Positions 6,190-12,999 of a DNA stretch of 16,371 nucleotides are shown in pieces. Numbering within the stretch: the first letter of the stretch is position 1; each line of letters starts with the position of its first letter. A program made the translations under genes and the position numbers. This DNA is from Clostridia bacterium (GTDB taxonomy: Bacteria; Bacillota; Clostridia; Oscillospirales; CAG-272). The stretch covers positions 1-16,371 of the forward strand of contig JAKSPW010000010.1 of NCBI GenBank assembly GCA_024404435.1, given 5' to 3'. The notes under the pieces are model-generated. The model was not told the DNA's origin. It saw only the letters and a program-made list of their open reading frames with translations, and searched no databases.

Positions 6190-7002
6190 TCATCTGACAA
6201 ACACGAAGATCGCAAGAACGGCGATGCCGAGGATGATGCGGTACCAGCCGAAGGGCTTGAAGTCGTGCTTTTTCACGTATCCCGTGAGGAATTTCACGGC
6301 TATCATCGAGACGACGTACGCCGTGACCATCGCTGTGAAAAGGATGACAAAGTCCATGCCCGACATCGGGTAGTCGTTGGTCACGATCTTGATGAAGCTC
6401 GTGCCGAACATGACCGGGATCGCGAGGAAGAACGAAAACTCCGCCGCGATCTCACGCGAGCAGCCGAGAATGATCGCGCCGAGTATCGTCGCGCCCGAGC
6501 GTGACGTGCCGGGAACGATCGAGAGCACCTGGAACGCTCCGATGAGGAGCGCGGTCTTATAGCTCATCGTGTCGATCGAGGTCGTTGTCGGCGATTTCTT
6601 GCCGATGCTCTCGACGACTATGAACGCGATACCGTAAATTATCAGCGTCGCGCCGATGACGTACGCGTTCTCGAAGTGATCCATGAGGTCGTTCAGCGAA
6701 AGCCCGATCACTGCCGCAGGCAGGCAGGCGGCGACGACCTTGAACCACATCTGCCACGTCGCCTTTTTCTCCGTCGGTGTCTTCGACGGCGCGAACGGAT
6801 TGAGTTTCTTAAAATAGAGCGTGACTATCGCGAGGATCGCGCCGAGCTGGATGACGTAGAGGAACAGGTCCGTCCCGAAGAATCCCGCGTCTCCGCCGAG
6901 AAACTCGTTCACGAGGATCATGTGTCCCGTGCTGCTTATCGGCAGCCACTCGGTTATTCCCTCGACGATGCCGAGGAATATGCTTTTTATGATATCTATC
7001 AT
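6190..7002 (-). CDS. uppP: Undecaprenyl-diphosphatase UppP (BacA family)
   Basis: 270-aa integral membrane phosphatase that dephosphorylates undecaprenyl diphosphate so the carrier lipid can be reused for peptidoglycan and other wall polymers; extra copies are known to give bacitracin tolerance. The two diagnostic motifs are present and intact: EGITEWLPISSTGH at 14-27 and PGTSRSGAT at 164-172, which supply the catalytic Glu and Arg/Ser residues. Seven to eight hydrophobic segments fit the family, and the length is normal. It starts 18 nt after the VOC gene with a weak GGTGA 7 nt upstream. Being in the RNase J unit ties envelope lipid recycling to that transcript; no bacitracin-type regulator is nearby. 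Confidence 0.97.
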   Translation of the reverse strand: MIDIIKSIFLGIVEGITEWLPISSTGHMILVNEFLGGDAGFFGTDLFLYVIQLGAILAIVTLYFKKLNPFAPSKTPTEKKATWQMWFKVVAACLPAAVIGLSLNDLMDHFENAYVIGATLIIYGIAFIVVESIGKKSPTTTSIDTMSYKTALLIGAFQVLSIVPGTSRSGATILGAIILGCSREIAAEFSFFLAIPVMFGTSFIKIVTNDYPMSGMDFVILFTAMVTAYVVSMIAVKFLTGYVKKHDFKPFGWYRIILGIAVLAIFVFVR

Positions 7003-7020
7003 TATGTATTCACCGCTTTG

Positions 7021-7416
7021 TCAGTTCTTCTCGCAGAACAGCTCGATCTCTTCTCCGCCGACGCCGCGGCAGAACGCGATCCTTGCCGGAAGCGGCGGGC
7101 AGGACGGGATCGAAATGTCTGTCGGCTCCATGATGATCTCAAATCCCGCATCCCTGACGCGGGAAACGGTGCCGTCCACGTCGCCGCAGCAGAGAGCAAA
7201 GTGCGTCACGACGCCTCCCGGGAGTGCCGTTCCGGCGTCGGCGAACATTTCGATAAGATCGCCCTCTCCCGCGTCGAGCATGACGCCCGTTTTGTCTCCC
7301 TCGCCCCAGCGGCGCACCTCGGTCATGCCGAGAATATCGCGGTAAAACCTTACAGCTTCCGTAAGCTGTGAGACGCCCTTATAACGCAGGGCAACGTGAT
7401 GGAATCCGACTGTCAT
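7021..7416 (-). CDS. VOC superfamily protein (glyoxalase/lactoylglutathione-lyase-like)
   Basis: 131-aa single-polypeptide vicinal-oxygen-chelate protein. The two beta-alpha-beta-beta-beta halves are seen: FHHVALR and AVRFYRDILGM in the first, VTHFAL and RVRDAGFEI in the second. Expected metal ligands are present at H7, E56 (DLIEMF), H72 (THFAL) and E125 (EEIELF), so a metal site is likely intact. Substrate cannot be assigned: family members include glyoxalase I, methylmalonyl-CoA epimerase, dioxygenases and antibiotic-binding proteins. The start at 7416 has GAGGG 8 nt upstream; an in-frame upstream extension from 7461 is basic, overlaps the preceding gene and lacks a site. It lies 19 nt after the GLUG-repeat gene and 18 nt before uppP. 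Confidence 0.92.
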   Translation of the reverse strand: MTVGFHHVALRYKGVSQLTEAVRFYRDILGMTEVRRWGEGDKTGVMLDAGEGDLIEMFADAGTALPGGVVTHFALCCGDVDGTVSRVRDAGFEIIMEPTDISIPSCPPLPARIAFCRGVGGEEIELFCEKN

Positions 7417-7435
7417 ATTTATTTCCCTCTTTCGG

Positions 7436-8668
7436 TTATTTGTTTTTGATTTCTTTCGCACGGGTCAGGAATGCCGCGATGCAGAGCAGTACAAGCACAC
7501 CGACCGACGCGCAGAACGGAACGACGGGGAAGCTTCTCCCCGCATCGGCCTCTTTCTCGAGGGGCTCAGACGGCTCCGGCGAGACAGCGCCCGCGTTCGG
7601 TGACGGGACTGCGTCCGCATTCGACGGACCGGCTTCGCAGTTCCACACGAAACCTTCTTCGTTTATGTCGCAGATGGGATCCCCGTCGGCGGCGCCCGTA
7701 TTATAGCATCCCGCGATCGTGCCGTAGTTCTTTGCGCACACGCCTCCCGTGTTCTCTGCCCCCGAGACCTTTCCGGCGTTGGTGCATCCCGAGACGGTCC
7801 CGTTGTTTTCCGCACAGACACCGCCGGTGCGTCTTTTTCCTGACACCGCGGACCGGTTGTCGCATCCCGACAGCGTTCCGTAATTTTCTCCGCAGATGCC
7901 GCCGGTGATCATGCCTCCCTTGACGGTCCCGAAGCTCACGCAGGCATTGATATTTGCGCTGTTGTCTCCGCAGATGCCGCCGGATGAAGTATCTCCCTCG
8001 ACCGTTCCGTAGTTGATGCAGCCCGCAACGCTCGCGTTTGAGGCCGAGCCGCAGATCCCGCCCGTCTGACCCATGGAGCAGACGTGTCCGTTGTTCACGC
8101 AGCTCGCGGCGAGTCCTTCTACGAGTGAGCCGACGACGCCGCCGACATCGGCGGAGCCCGTCACCTCTGCGTCGTTCACGCAATTCACGATCTTACCGGA
8201 AAGCGAGCCGCAGACGGCACCGACCGAGTAGCCCTCGGCTTGAACTTTGACGTAGCCCGCGGTCGTGAGGTCTCTCACCTCGCCGCCCTCGATGCAGCCG
8301 AACAGACCGATGTCCGACCATTCGGACTCTTCGATCTTCAACACCACCGTGTGTCCGCCGCCGTCGAAGTGACCGCTGAACGGGTGAGCGTACTTGCCGA
8401 TCGGAGTCGTTACACCGGAAGTCGGCGTCCCGTCGCCCGAGACGCTTCCGACGTCGGCGCAGAGCACGAACCATGCATCTGCATAATCGCCCTCTCCCGA
8501 GTTCACCTTTTCGGCGATGGTCTCAAAGTCCTCAAGTGAATATACTTTATACGGATCGGCTTCCGTTCCCGAGCCGCCGAGTCCGGCGTCCGCCGATACC
8601 GAAGCGACAGACGCAAACAGAATAAGCAGAGCCGTCAGCATGACCGACAGTGTGCGTTTGATTTTCAT
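7436..8668 (-). CDS. Cysteine-rich GLUG-repeat surface protein with C-terminal membrane anchor
   Basis: 410 aa. A signal peptide (residues 1-26, ending near SVSA) leads into a GSGTEADPYKVYSLEDFE segment typical of proteins that precede GLUG/right-handed beta-solenoid repeats. About seven repeats of 26-27 residues follow at 149-332, pattern xGGxCGxNxGTxxGCxNxGxVxG, after one earlier GLFG-type unit near 121. Most repeats carry two cysteines at fixed positions. Then come a Pro/Ser/Glu-rich linker (350-375), one transmembrane segment (about 383-402) and a basic end (TRAKEIKNK). No LPxTG motif, so it is membrane- rather than sortase-anchored. Role on the surface (adhesion or binding) is inferred from family habit only. 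AAGGAG lies 6 nt before the start; 17 nt after the U32-family gene. Confidence 0.88.
   Translation of the reverse strand: MKIKRTLSVMLTALLILFASVASVSADAGLGGSGTEADPYKVYSLEDFETIAEKVNSGEGDYADAWFVLCADVGSVSGDGTPTSGVTTPIGKYAHPFSGHFDGGGHTVVLKIEESEWSDIGLFGCIEGGEVRDLTTAGYVKVQAEGYSVGAVCGSLSGKIVNCVNDAEVTGSADVGGVVGSLVEGLAASCVNNGHVCSMGQTGGICGSASNASVAGCINYGTVEGDTSSGGICGDNSANINACVSFGTVKGGMITGGICGENYGTLSGCDNRSAVSGKRRTGGVCAENNGTVSGCTNAGKVSGAENTGGVCAKNYGTIAGCYNTGAADGDPICDINEEGFVWNCEAGPSNADAVPSPNAGAVSPEPSEPLEKEADAGRSFPVVPFCASVGVLVLLCIAAFLTRAKEIKNK
7676..8224 (-). repeat. Coding repeats of about 78 bp (GLUG units)
   Basis: The stretch encodes seven tandem 26-27-residue units (starting VGAVCG, VGGVVG, TGGICG, SGGICG, TGGICG, TGGVCA, TGGVCA). 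The last three are exactly 26 residues (78 bp) each and the most alike, suggesting recent duplication at the C-terminal end of the array. Copy number may vary between strains. Confidence 0.75.
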
Positions 8669-8685
8669 ATGTAACTCCTTGTTTT

Positions 8686-9975
8686 TTATTCCCCGCCTCT
8701 GAGGATATCACCTTCATAAACGGGAAAAGGCACTTTCAGCTTAAATATCATTCCCGGGTGCGGTGCCGACTCAATGGACTCGCCCGCTTCGTCGCGGAGC
8801 GTGTCGGAGACGAAGCGTCTGCCGACCTTGCCGGGGGATATGAGCTCCACGGGATCGCCTCCCGTCAGCTTGTTTCTCTCGATGAATTCCGCGTCGTAAA
8901 GCCCGTCCTCACCTGCCTCGGTGACCGTTTTCGTCGCCGTGGCGATGTAGGCTTTTTCTCTTATGTAGCCGTGTCTCGTTACGGTATTCGCCGTCTCGTG
9001 CGGCGGCGTGAAGTAGAATCCCGTGCCGTACTCGCGGTGGCTCACGCTGTCGAGCTCACGGACGAGCGCGGGATCGGTCGCGTAGGTTTCGGGCGACTCT
9101 CTGTATCCGTCGATCGCCATGCGGTAAGCGTTGGTCACGACCGCGGTGTAGTACGCGCTCTTGACTCTGCCCTCGATCTTGTAGCTTGCGATGCCGGACT
9201 TTTCAAGCTCGGGGATATATTCTATCATCGACGTGTCGCGCGAGGACATGAAGAACGTTTCTCCGCCCTCCTCCTCGGCGCAGACCGCGGTCGCTTCGTC
9301 GGGTCTGTTCGACTCGGCAAGCTCGACGCCCTTCACGCCGTCGGCGGGAGAATACACCCACCTGCACGACTGCGCGCACGCGCCGTGATTGGCGTCCCTG
9401 CCCGTAAAGTAGTTCGAGAGCAGGCAGCGTCCGCTGTACGAAATGCACATCGCGCCGTGCACGAACGCCTCAAGCTCGAGGTCTTCGGGAATATTCTTTT
9501 TTATGTCGAGAATTTCTCTGAAGGTGAGTTCTCTCGCGAGCACTACTCTCTTCGCGCCGAGCTTGTACCACGCATTGCACGCCGCCGCGGAGACCGCGGA
9601 AGCCTGCGTCGAAACGTGGATACTGAGTTCAGGTGCCGTCTCGCGCACGAGCATGAACACGCCGATGTCGCCGACGATCACCGCGTCGACTCCGATGGAG
9701 TCGAGATATTTGACGTACTCCGTGAGAGCCGGATATTCCGCGGTGCGCGGCATGACGTTCAGCGTGATATACACCTTCACTCCGCGCCCGTGGCAGTAGT
9801 CCACGGCCCACGCGAGCTCTTCGAGAGTAAAGTTTCCGGAGGCGGCTCTCATTCCGTACGCCTTGCCGGAAAGATACACCGCATCCGCGCCGTAAAGCAC
9901 GGCGGAAACGAGCTTTTCGGGGTTTCCCGCGGGAGACAGCAGCTCGGGCCGTCCCTCATTTCTGAATTTTTTCAT
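8686..9975 (-). CDS. trhP: Peptidase U32 family protein, likely tRNA hydroxylation protein TrhP
   Basis: 429 aa. Family U32 was named for a collagenase, but the well-studied members TrhP (YegQ; YrrO type in Bacillus) take part in making 5-hydroxyuridine at tRNA position 34 and carry an Fe-S centre. Visible: ELLSPAGNPEKL at 11-22, the TIM-barrel-like repeats GADAVYLSG and GVDAVIVGD, and the U32 signature EAFVHGAMCISYSGRC at 169-184. Cysteines 177, 184, 200 and 204 are the expected metal-site cluster, and a C-terminal domain ends in FPVYEGDILRGGE. Length fits the YrrO-type subfamily rather than the longer RlhA. It starts one base after the RNase J stop (TAA-T-ATG) without its own clear ribosome site, so it is coupled to RNase J. 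Confidence 0.9.
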   Translation of the reverse strand: MKKFRNEGRPELLSPAGNPEKLVSAVLYGADAVYLSGKAYGMRAASGNFTLEELAWAVDYCHGRGVKVYITLNVMPRTAEYPALTEYVKYLDSIGVDAVIVGDIGVFMLVRETAPELSIHVSTQASAVSAAACNAWYKLGAKRVVLARELTFREILDIKKNIPEDLELEAFVHGAMCISYSGRCLLSNYFTGRDANHGACAQSCRWVYSPADGVKGVELAESNRPDEATAVCAEEEGGETFFMSSRDTSMIEYIPELEKSGIASYKIEGRVKSAYYTAVVTNAYRMAIDGYRESPETYATDPALVRELDSVSHREYGTGFYFTPPHETANTVTRHGYIREKAYIATATKTVTEAGEDGLYDAEFIERNKLTGGDPVELISPGKVGRRFVSDTLRDEAGESIESAPHPGMIFKLKVPFPVYEGDILRGGE

Positions 9976-9976
9976 A

Positions 9977-11869
9977 TTATACGTTCATGATGACGGGGAG
10001 CACCATCGGGCGCTTCTTCGTCTTGCCGTACAGGTACTTCGACAGCGAATCCTTGACCTGCGTCTTCAACTGCGTCCACTCGGTGACGCCCGAGTCGAGC
10101 ATATCTTCAAGCTGTTTCTTCGAGATCTCGCGCACCTCGGTCATCAGCTCCTCGCTCTCGCGGACGTAAACGAAGCCGCGGGAAATGATGTCGGGGCCGG
10201 AGATGATGATGCGCTGATCGAGATCCACGGTCGCCACGACGACGATAAGTCCGTCCTGAGCGAGGTGGAGTCTGTCGCGGAGCACGATGTTGCCGACGTC
10301 TCCGACTCCGTAGCCGTCGACGAGCGTCTTGCCCGCCTGAACGGGCGCGCCGCGCTTACACGTCTCGGAATCGAGCTCGAGCACCTGACCGATGTCGCAC
10401 ACGAAAATATTCGCGGGATCCATGCCCATGAACTCGGCAAGCTCCTTGTGCTGCATCAGATGGCGGTACTCGCCGTGGATCGGCATAAAGAACTTCGGCT
10501 TCGTGAGCGCGTGCATGAGCTTCAGTTCTTCCTGGCACGCGTGTCCCGAAACGTGGACCTCCGCATCGTCGTGATACACGCTCACGCCGCGGCGGTAAAG
10601 CTCGTTGATGATGCGTCCGACGAGCTTCTCGTTGCCCGGGATCGCGTGGGACGAAAGCACCACGAGGTCGCCGGCGCCGAGAGACACCTGATTGTGGTCG
10701 GAAAACGCCATTCTGTAAAGCGACGACATCGGCTCACCCTGCGAGCCCGTCGTGACGATGGTTATCATTTCGGACGGGTATCTGCCGATATCGGAAATGT
10801 CGATTATCGCGCCCTCCGGCACGTCCATGTATCCGAGCCTCGTCGCAGCGCCGATGACGTTGATCATGCTTCTGCCGGTGACCGCGACCTTGCGGCCGAA
10901 CTTGACGCTCGCGTTGATGATCTGCTGGACTCTGTGGACGTTCGACGAGAACGTCGCGATGATTATCCTCTTGTGAGGATTCTGCATGAAGATGTTGTCG
11001 AGCGAATAGCCGACCTTTCTCTCCGACGGAGTAAATCCGGGGCGATCGACGTTGGTCGATTCGCACATGAGGAGCAGGACTCCGTTCCTGCCGTACTCAC
11101 CGATGCGCGTGAGGTCCATCATCTCGCCGCCGATCGGAGACACGTCGAGCTTGAAGTCGCCCGTGTGCAGCACGACGCCGACGGGAGGCGTGACTGCGAT
11201 GCAGCCGGCGTCGGCGATCGAGTGGTTCACTCTGATGAATTCCGCCTTGAGGGCGCCGAGTGTGAGGATCGTTCCCGCCTCGACGGTCACGAGCGTTCTC
11301 TTGCCGAGAAGCTTGTGCTCGGCGAGCTTGTTTTCAAGGATGCCGAGCGTGAGGCGCGTGCCGTAGACGGGCACGTCGATCTGCTTCAGCAGGTACGGGA
11401 TCGCGCCGATATGGTCCTCGTGTCCGTGCGTGATGAGGATGCCCTTTATCTTGTCGACGTTCTTTTCGAGGTAAGTGAAATCGGGGATGACGAGGTCGAT
11501 GCCGGGCATATCCTCGTCGGGGAACGCGAGGCCGCAGTCGATGACGATCATGGAGTCTCCGTACTCGATGACGGAGAGGTTCTTGCCGATCTCGTTGAGA
11601 CCGCCGAGCATCATCACGCGGAGCTTATATTTCGGCTTCGGCTGAGGCGGCGGAGTCACTTTTTTCTTCTTTGCGGCATTCTGCGTCTTCGCGGACTTCT
11701 TTTCTTCCTTTTTCGTCTGCTTCGGCTGCTTCTGCTGCTTCTGCTGCTTCGGCTGCTTCGGCTGTTTGCCCTGCTTTACGTTCTTTGCGTTTTTCTGAGG
11801 CTGTTTTTTTACTTCTTTTTTCTCTTCCTTCGGGACAGCCTCACCCGAAACGTTTTTCTTTTTTGCCAA
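9977..11869 (-). CDS. rnj: Ribonuclease J with Lys/Gln-rich N-terminal extension
   Basis: 630-aa metallo-beta-lactamase/beta-CASP ribonuclease for 5'-to-3' exonuclease and endonuclease processing of mRNA and rRNA in the cytoplasm. The core begins near residue 81 (YKLRVMMLGGLNEIGKN) and has the zinc motif HGHEDH at 148-153, GDFKLD, TGSQGEP, HVSGHA and PIHGEYRH. It is about 75-80 residues longer than the usual 555: residues 1-80 are Lys/Gln/Pro-rich and disordered-looking, probably an RNA- or partner-binding tail. The start is TTG at 11867-11869, chosen because AAAGGA lies 6 nt upstream and the same frame is closed shortly before. It heads the long operon; promoter at 12136-12164, leader of about 260 nt. 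Confidence 0.97.
   Translation of the reverse strand: MAKKKNVSGEAVPKEEKKEVKKQPQKNAKNVKQGKQPKQPKQQKQQKQPKQTKKEEKKSAKTQNAAKKKKVTPPPQPKPKYKLRVMMLGGLNEIGKNLSVIEYGDSMIVIDCGLAFPDEDMPGIDLVIPDFTYLEKNVDKIKGILITHGHEDHIGAIPYLLKQIDVPVYGTRLTLGILENKLAEHKLLGKRTLVTVEAGTILTLGALKAEFIRVNHSIADAGCIAVTPPVGVVLHTGDFKLDVSPIGGEMMDLTRIGEYGRNGVLLLMCESTNVDRPGFTPSERKVGYSLDNIFMQNPHKRIIIATFSSNVHRVQQIINASVKFGRKVAVTGRSMINVIGAATRLGYMDVPEGAIIDISDIGRYPSEMITIVTTGSQGEPMSSLYRMAFSDHNQVSLGAGDLVVLSSHAIPGNEKLVGRIINELYRRGVSVYHDDAEVHVSGHACQEELKLMHALTKPKFFMPIHGEYRHLMQHKELAEFMGMDPANIFVCDIGQVLELDSETCKRGAPVQAGKTLVDGYGVGDVGNIVLRDRLHLAQDGLIVVVATVDLDQRIIISGPDIISRGFVYVRESEELMTEVREISKKQLEDMLDSGVTEWTQLKTQVKDSLSKYLYGKTKKRPMVLPVIMNV
11717..11761 (-). 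repeat. Five 9-bp tandem repeats in the RNase J N-terminal tail
   Basis: On the plus strand the unit CTGCTTCGG or CTGCTTCTG occurs five times in direct succession (11717, 11726, 11735, 11744, 11753), followed by a decayed sixth unit. It encodes the repeating Lys-Gln-Pro/Lys-Gln-Gln triplets. Because the unit is 9 bp, copy-number change would lengthen or shorten the tail without shifting frame. Confidence 0.8.
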
Positions 11870-12129
11870 TTACAATCCTTTCCTTTCATAGTCCGCAAAA
11901 GCGGAACGGCATGATCCTTTTTGCGAAAAAACGAACGCAAAAAGGTTCTGAAGGCTTCTTCAGATTTTCTCAGATATGTATACGGGAAAAATCCCTGCGG
12001 AAAAGGCACTGTCACGCTGAGTGGGGGCGAGGCTCCGAAGGCGGCGGAGCGTGTCTTGTCCATTTTTGTTCCACCGTGCGTGGTGTCGGCGTCCGAAGCG
12101 GCGGTGCGCCGGCGCGGTTGAACATATAC
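11870..12129 (-). promoter_or_regulatory. Long structured 5' leader of the RNase J operon
   Basis: About 260 nt lie between the predicted transcription start and the TTG codon. Three stem-loops are clustered in the proximal part: CTGAAG/CTTCAG around AAGC (11948-11963), a 10-bp stem CCTTTTTGCG/CGCAAAAAGG with a 10-nt loop (11945-11916), and TCCGC/GCGGA around four U residues (about 11905-11892). An 84-codon reading frame begins at 12063 with GGTGG 7 nt upstream and runs past the rnj start in another frame; I do not call it a gene. No known riboswitch was recognised. Confidence 0.55.
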
Positions 12130-12135
12130 GTATTT

Positions 12136-12164
12136 ATTATACTATATTTTGTATAAAAGGTCAA
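12136..12164 (-). promoter_or_regulatory. Sigma-A promoter of the RNase J operon
   Basis: On the minus strand -35 TTGACC (complement of 12159-12164), spacer of 17 nt (12142-12158), and a perfect -10 TATAAT (complement of 12136-12141). Predicted transcription start near 12129. The spacer is AT-rich. It lies downstream of the 90-aa protein gene, so rnj can be transcribed independently of that gene. Confidence 0.87.
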
Positions 12165-12188
12165 TAGAATGCCGCGAAATGGTTTTTT

Positions 12189-12211
12189 CACGCGGCTGTG
12201 CAACAGCCGTG
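12189..12211. other. Imperfect inverted repeat after the 90-aa protein gene
   Basis: GGCTGT/ACAGCC (12194-12199 with 12203-12208) around a 3-nt loop, extended by CAC/GTG past a 2-nt bulge. It starts 7 nt after the stop codon of the small gene. U-runs and A-runs are on the wrong sides for termination in either direction, so it is a stem-loop or protein site of unknown role. Confidence 0.45.
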
Positions 12212-12217
12212 GTAAAA

Positions 12218-12490
12218 TTACGGGATCAAGGCAATGATAAGTGTCGTTCCGCCCGCGAGCGCGATTCCCGACGCCATTCCGGCAAGGAACGGATACAGCC
12301 GTCCTTTCCCTCTCTTTCCCTCGCCGCCGTTCGTCATTCCGTTCACGATCCGCCTTGCCTCTGCCTCCATGTCGCCTCCGCAGCTCCCGACGCCGCCCTT
12401 CCCCCGCCTGAGTATCAGATACGCCTCGTCAAAAAGCTCGCTTTCCGTGTTCTTGACGTAATATATCCTCTTTTCACATCCGCGTACCAT
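12218..12490 (-). CDS. Small conserved-looking protein with C-terminal membrane segment
   Basis: 90 aa. The N-terminal part IYYVKNTESELFDEAYLILRR (about 9-29) is like a short cytoplasmic domain seen in small hypothetical proteins of Clostridia near sporulation or RNase J genes (from memory, not checked). DMEAEARRIVNGM at 40-52 forms a likely amphipathic helix, and 67-88 is a single hydrophobic segment with small-residue packing (GMASGIALAGG), giving a tail-anchored arrangement. The start at 12490 is chosen because AAAGGAG lies 6 nt upstream; an in-frame ATG at 12595 has no site. It is divergent from the AbrB-like gene and in the same direction as rnj, 348 nt upstream of it. Function unknown. 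Confidence 0.8.
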   Translation of the reverse strand: MVRGCEKRIYYVKNTESELFDEAYLILRRGKGGVGSCGGDMEAEARRIVNGMTNGGEGKRGKGRLYPFLAGMASGIALAGGTTLIIALIP

Positions 12491-12529
12491 AACGTTCTCC
12501 TTTCCGGCTTTTTCAACGGATTCTTTCCC

Positions 12530-12576
12530 CGGGCGGCGGCGCGTATGCACTTTTCCCGGCAAAATCCTGCCGCCCG
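12530..12576 (-). promoter_or_regulatory. Alternative hairpins in the leader of the 90-aa protein gene
   Basis: CGGGCGGC at 12530-12537 is the perfect inverted complement of 12569-12576 (8 bp, 31-nt loop). A smaller stem, GGCA/TGCC (12558-12561 with 12568-12571), shares bases with the outer stem, so the two exclude each other. It lies about 40 nt before the gene's start. No promoter for this gene was convincing, so it is uncertain whether the whole element is transcribed. Confidence 0.35.
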
Positions 12577-12612
12577 AAATATCACTTTTCGCCATAATTT
12601 AACAATTTACTC

Positions 12613-12641
12613 TTGACACGGTTGGTATATTATGGTAAAAT
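12613..12641 (+). promoter_or_regulatory. Sigma-A promoter of the AbrB-like regulator and pepF
   Basis: Perfect -35 TTGACA at 12613-12618, 17-nt spacer, and -10 TAAAAT at 12636-12641. Predicted start near 12648, giving a leader of about 55 nt. Confidence 0.88.
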
Positions 12642-12702
12642 GTGTCCGAGGCGGGAGAAATACCGCGAAACCTGTAAACAACAATTCAGAAAGGGCAAAC
12701 AA

Positions 12703-12951
12703 ATGAAATCACTCGGAATCGTAAGACAGATCGACGTACTCGGAAGGATCGTCCTCCCGATAGAAATGAGAAAGAGACTCGACCTCTCGGCAGGTGACGG
12801 AGTCGAAATGATCGTCGAGCACGACAAGATCGTCCTCAAGAAATTCGCGCCGGCTTGCATCTTCTGCGGCGGCAGCGAGGACATCGTCGAATTCGGCGAG
12901 AAAAAAATCTGCAAAAAATGCCTTGAGGAGCTGAAAGCCCTCGAAAACTGA
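12703..12951 (+). CDS. AbrB/SpoVT-type transition-state regulator with C-terminal zinc ribbon
   Basis: 82-aa DNA-binding protein. Residues 1-48 (MKSLGIVRQIDVLGRIVLPI onward, with the RKRLDL helix) match the swapped-hairpin AbrB/MazE N-terminal domain that dimerises and binds DNA in AbrB, Abh and SpoVT of Bacillus. The C-terminal part has CIFC at 52-55 and CKKC at 70-73, a four-cysteine zinc ribbon common in clostridial members and absent from Bacillus AbrB. The start at 12703 is chosen because AAAGGG lies 7 nt upstream and the conserved domain begins there; an in-frame ATG at 12643 lacks a site. It is 48 nt upstream of pepF. Likely a global growth-phase regulator; its targets, possibly including its own divergent promoter region, are not visible. 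Confidence 0.93.
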   Translation: MKSLGIVRQIDVLGRIVLPIEMRKRLDLSAGDGVEMIVEHDKIVLKKFAPACIFCGGSEDIVEFGEKKICKKCLEELKALEN

Positions 12952-12999
12952 TCATAATATAATCCGGACAAGAGTCATTTTTATACGAAAGGCAGTAAA

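Noticed and set aside
8758..9990. Long open frame on the plus strand opposite the U32-family gene, with similar ones at 10265-11914, 1070-2284 and opposite pepF at 12952-14334
   Set aside because: Their products have no recognisable domain and a skewed Arg/Val/His/Asp composition, as expected from the antisense of GC-rich codons. The opposite strand codes for clear, full-length known families.
11809..12063. 84-codon frame in the RNase J leader, with GGTGG 7 nt before its ATG
   Set aside because: It overlaps the rnj start in another frame, ends in a run of basic residues that is the shifted reading of the Lys-rich tail, and resembles no family. A translated leader peptide remains possible, but the sequence alone does not support it.
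12183..12217. Stem-loop after the 90-aa protein gene considered as a terminator
   Set aside because: The T-run lies before and the A-run after the stem in the direction of transcription, the reverse of an intrinsic terminator, on either strand.
12958..12963. Perfect TATAAT between the AbrB-like gene and pepF
   Set aside because: No -35-like hexamer lies at 16-18 nt upstream (12935-12940 reads AAGCCC), so a separate pepF promoter is not supported, although a weak one cannot be excluded.
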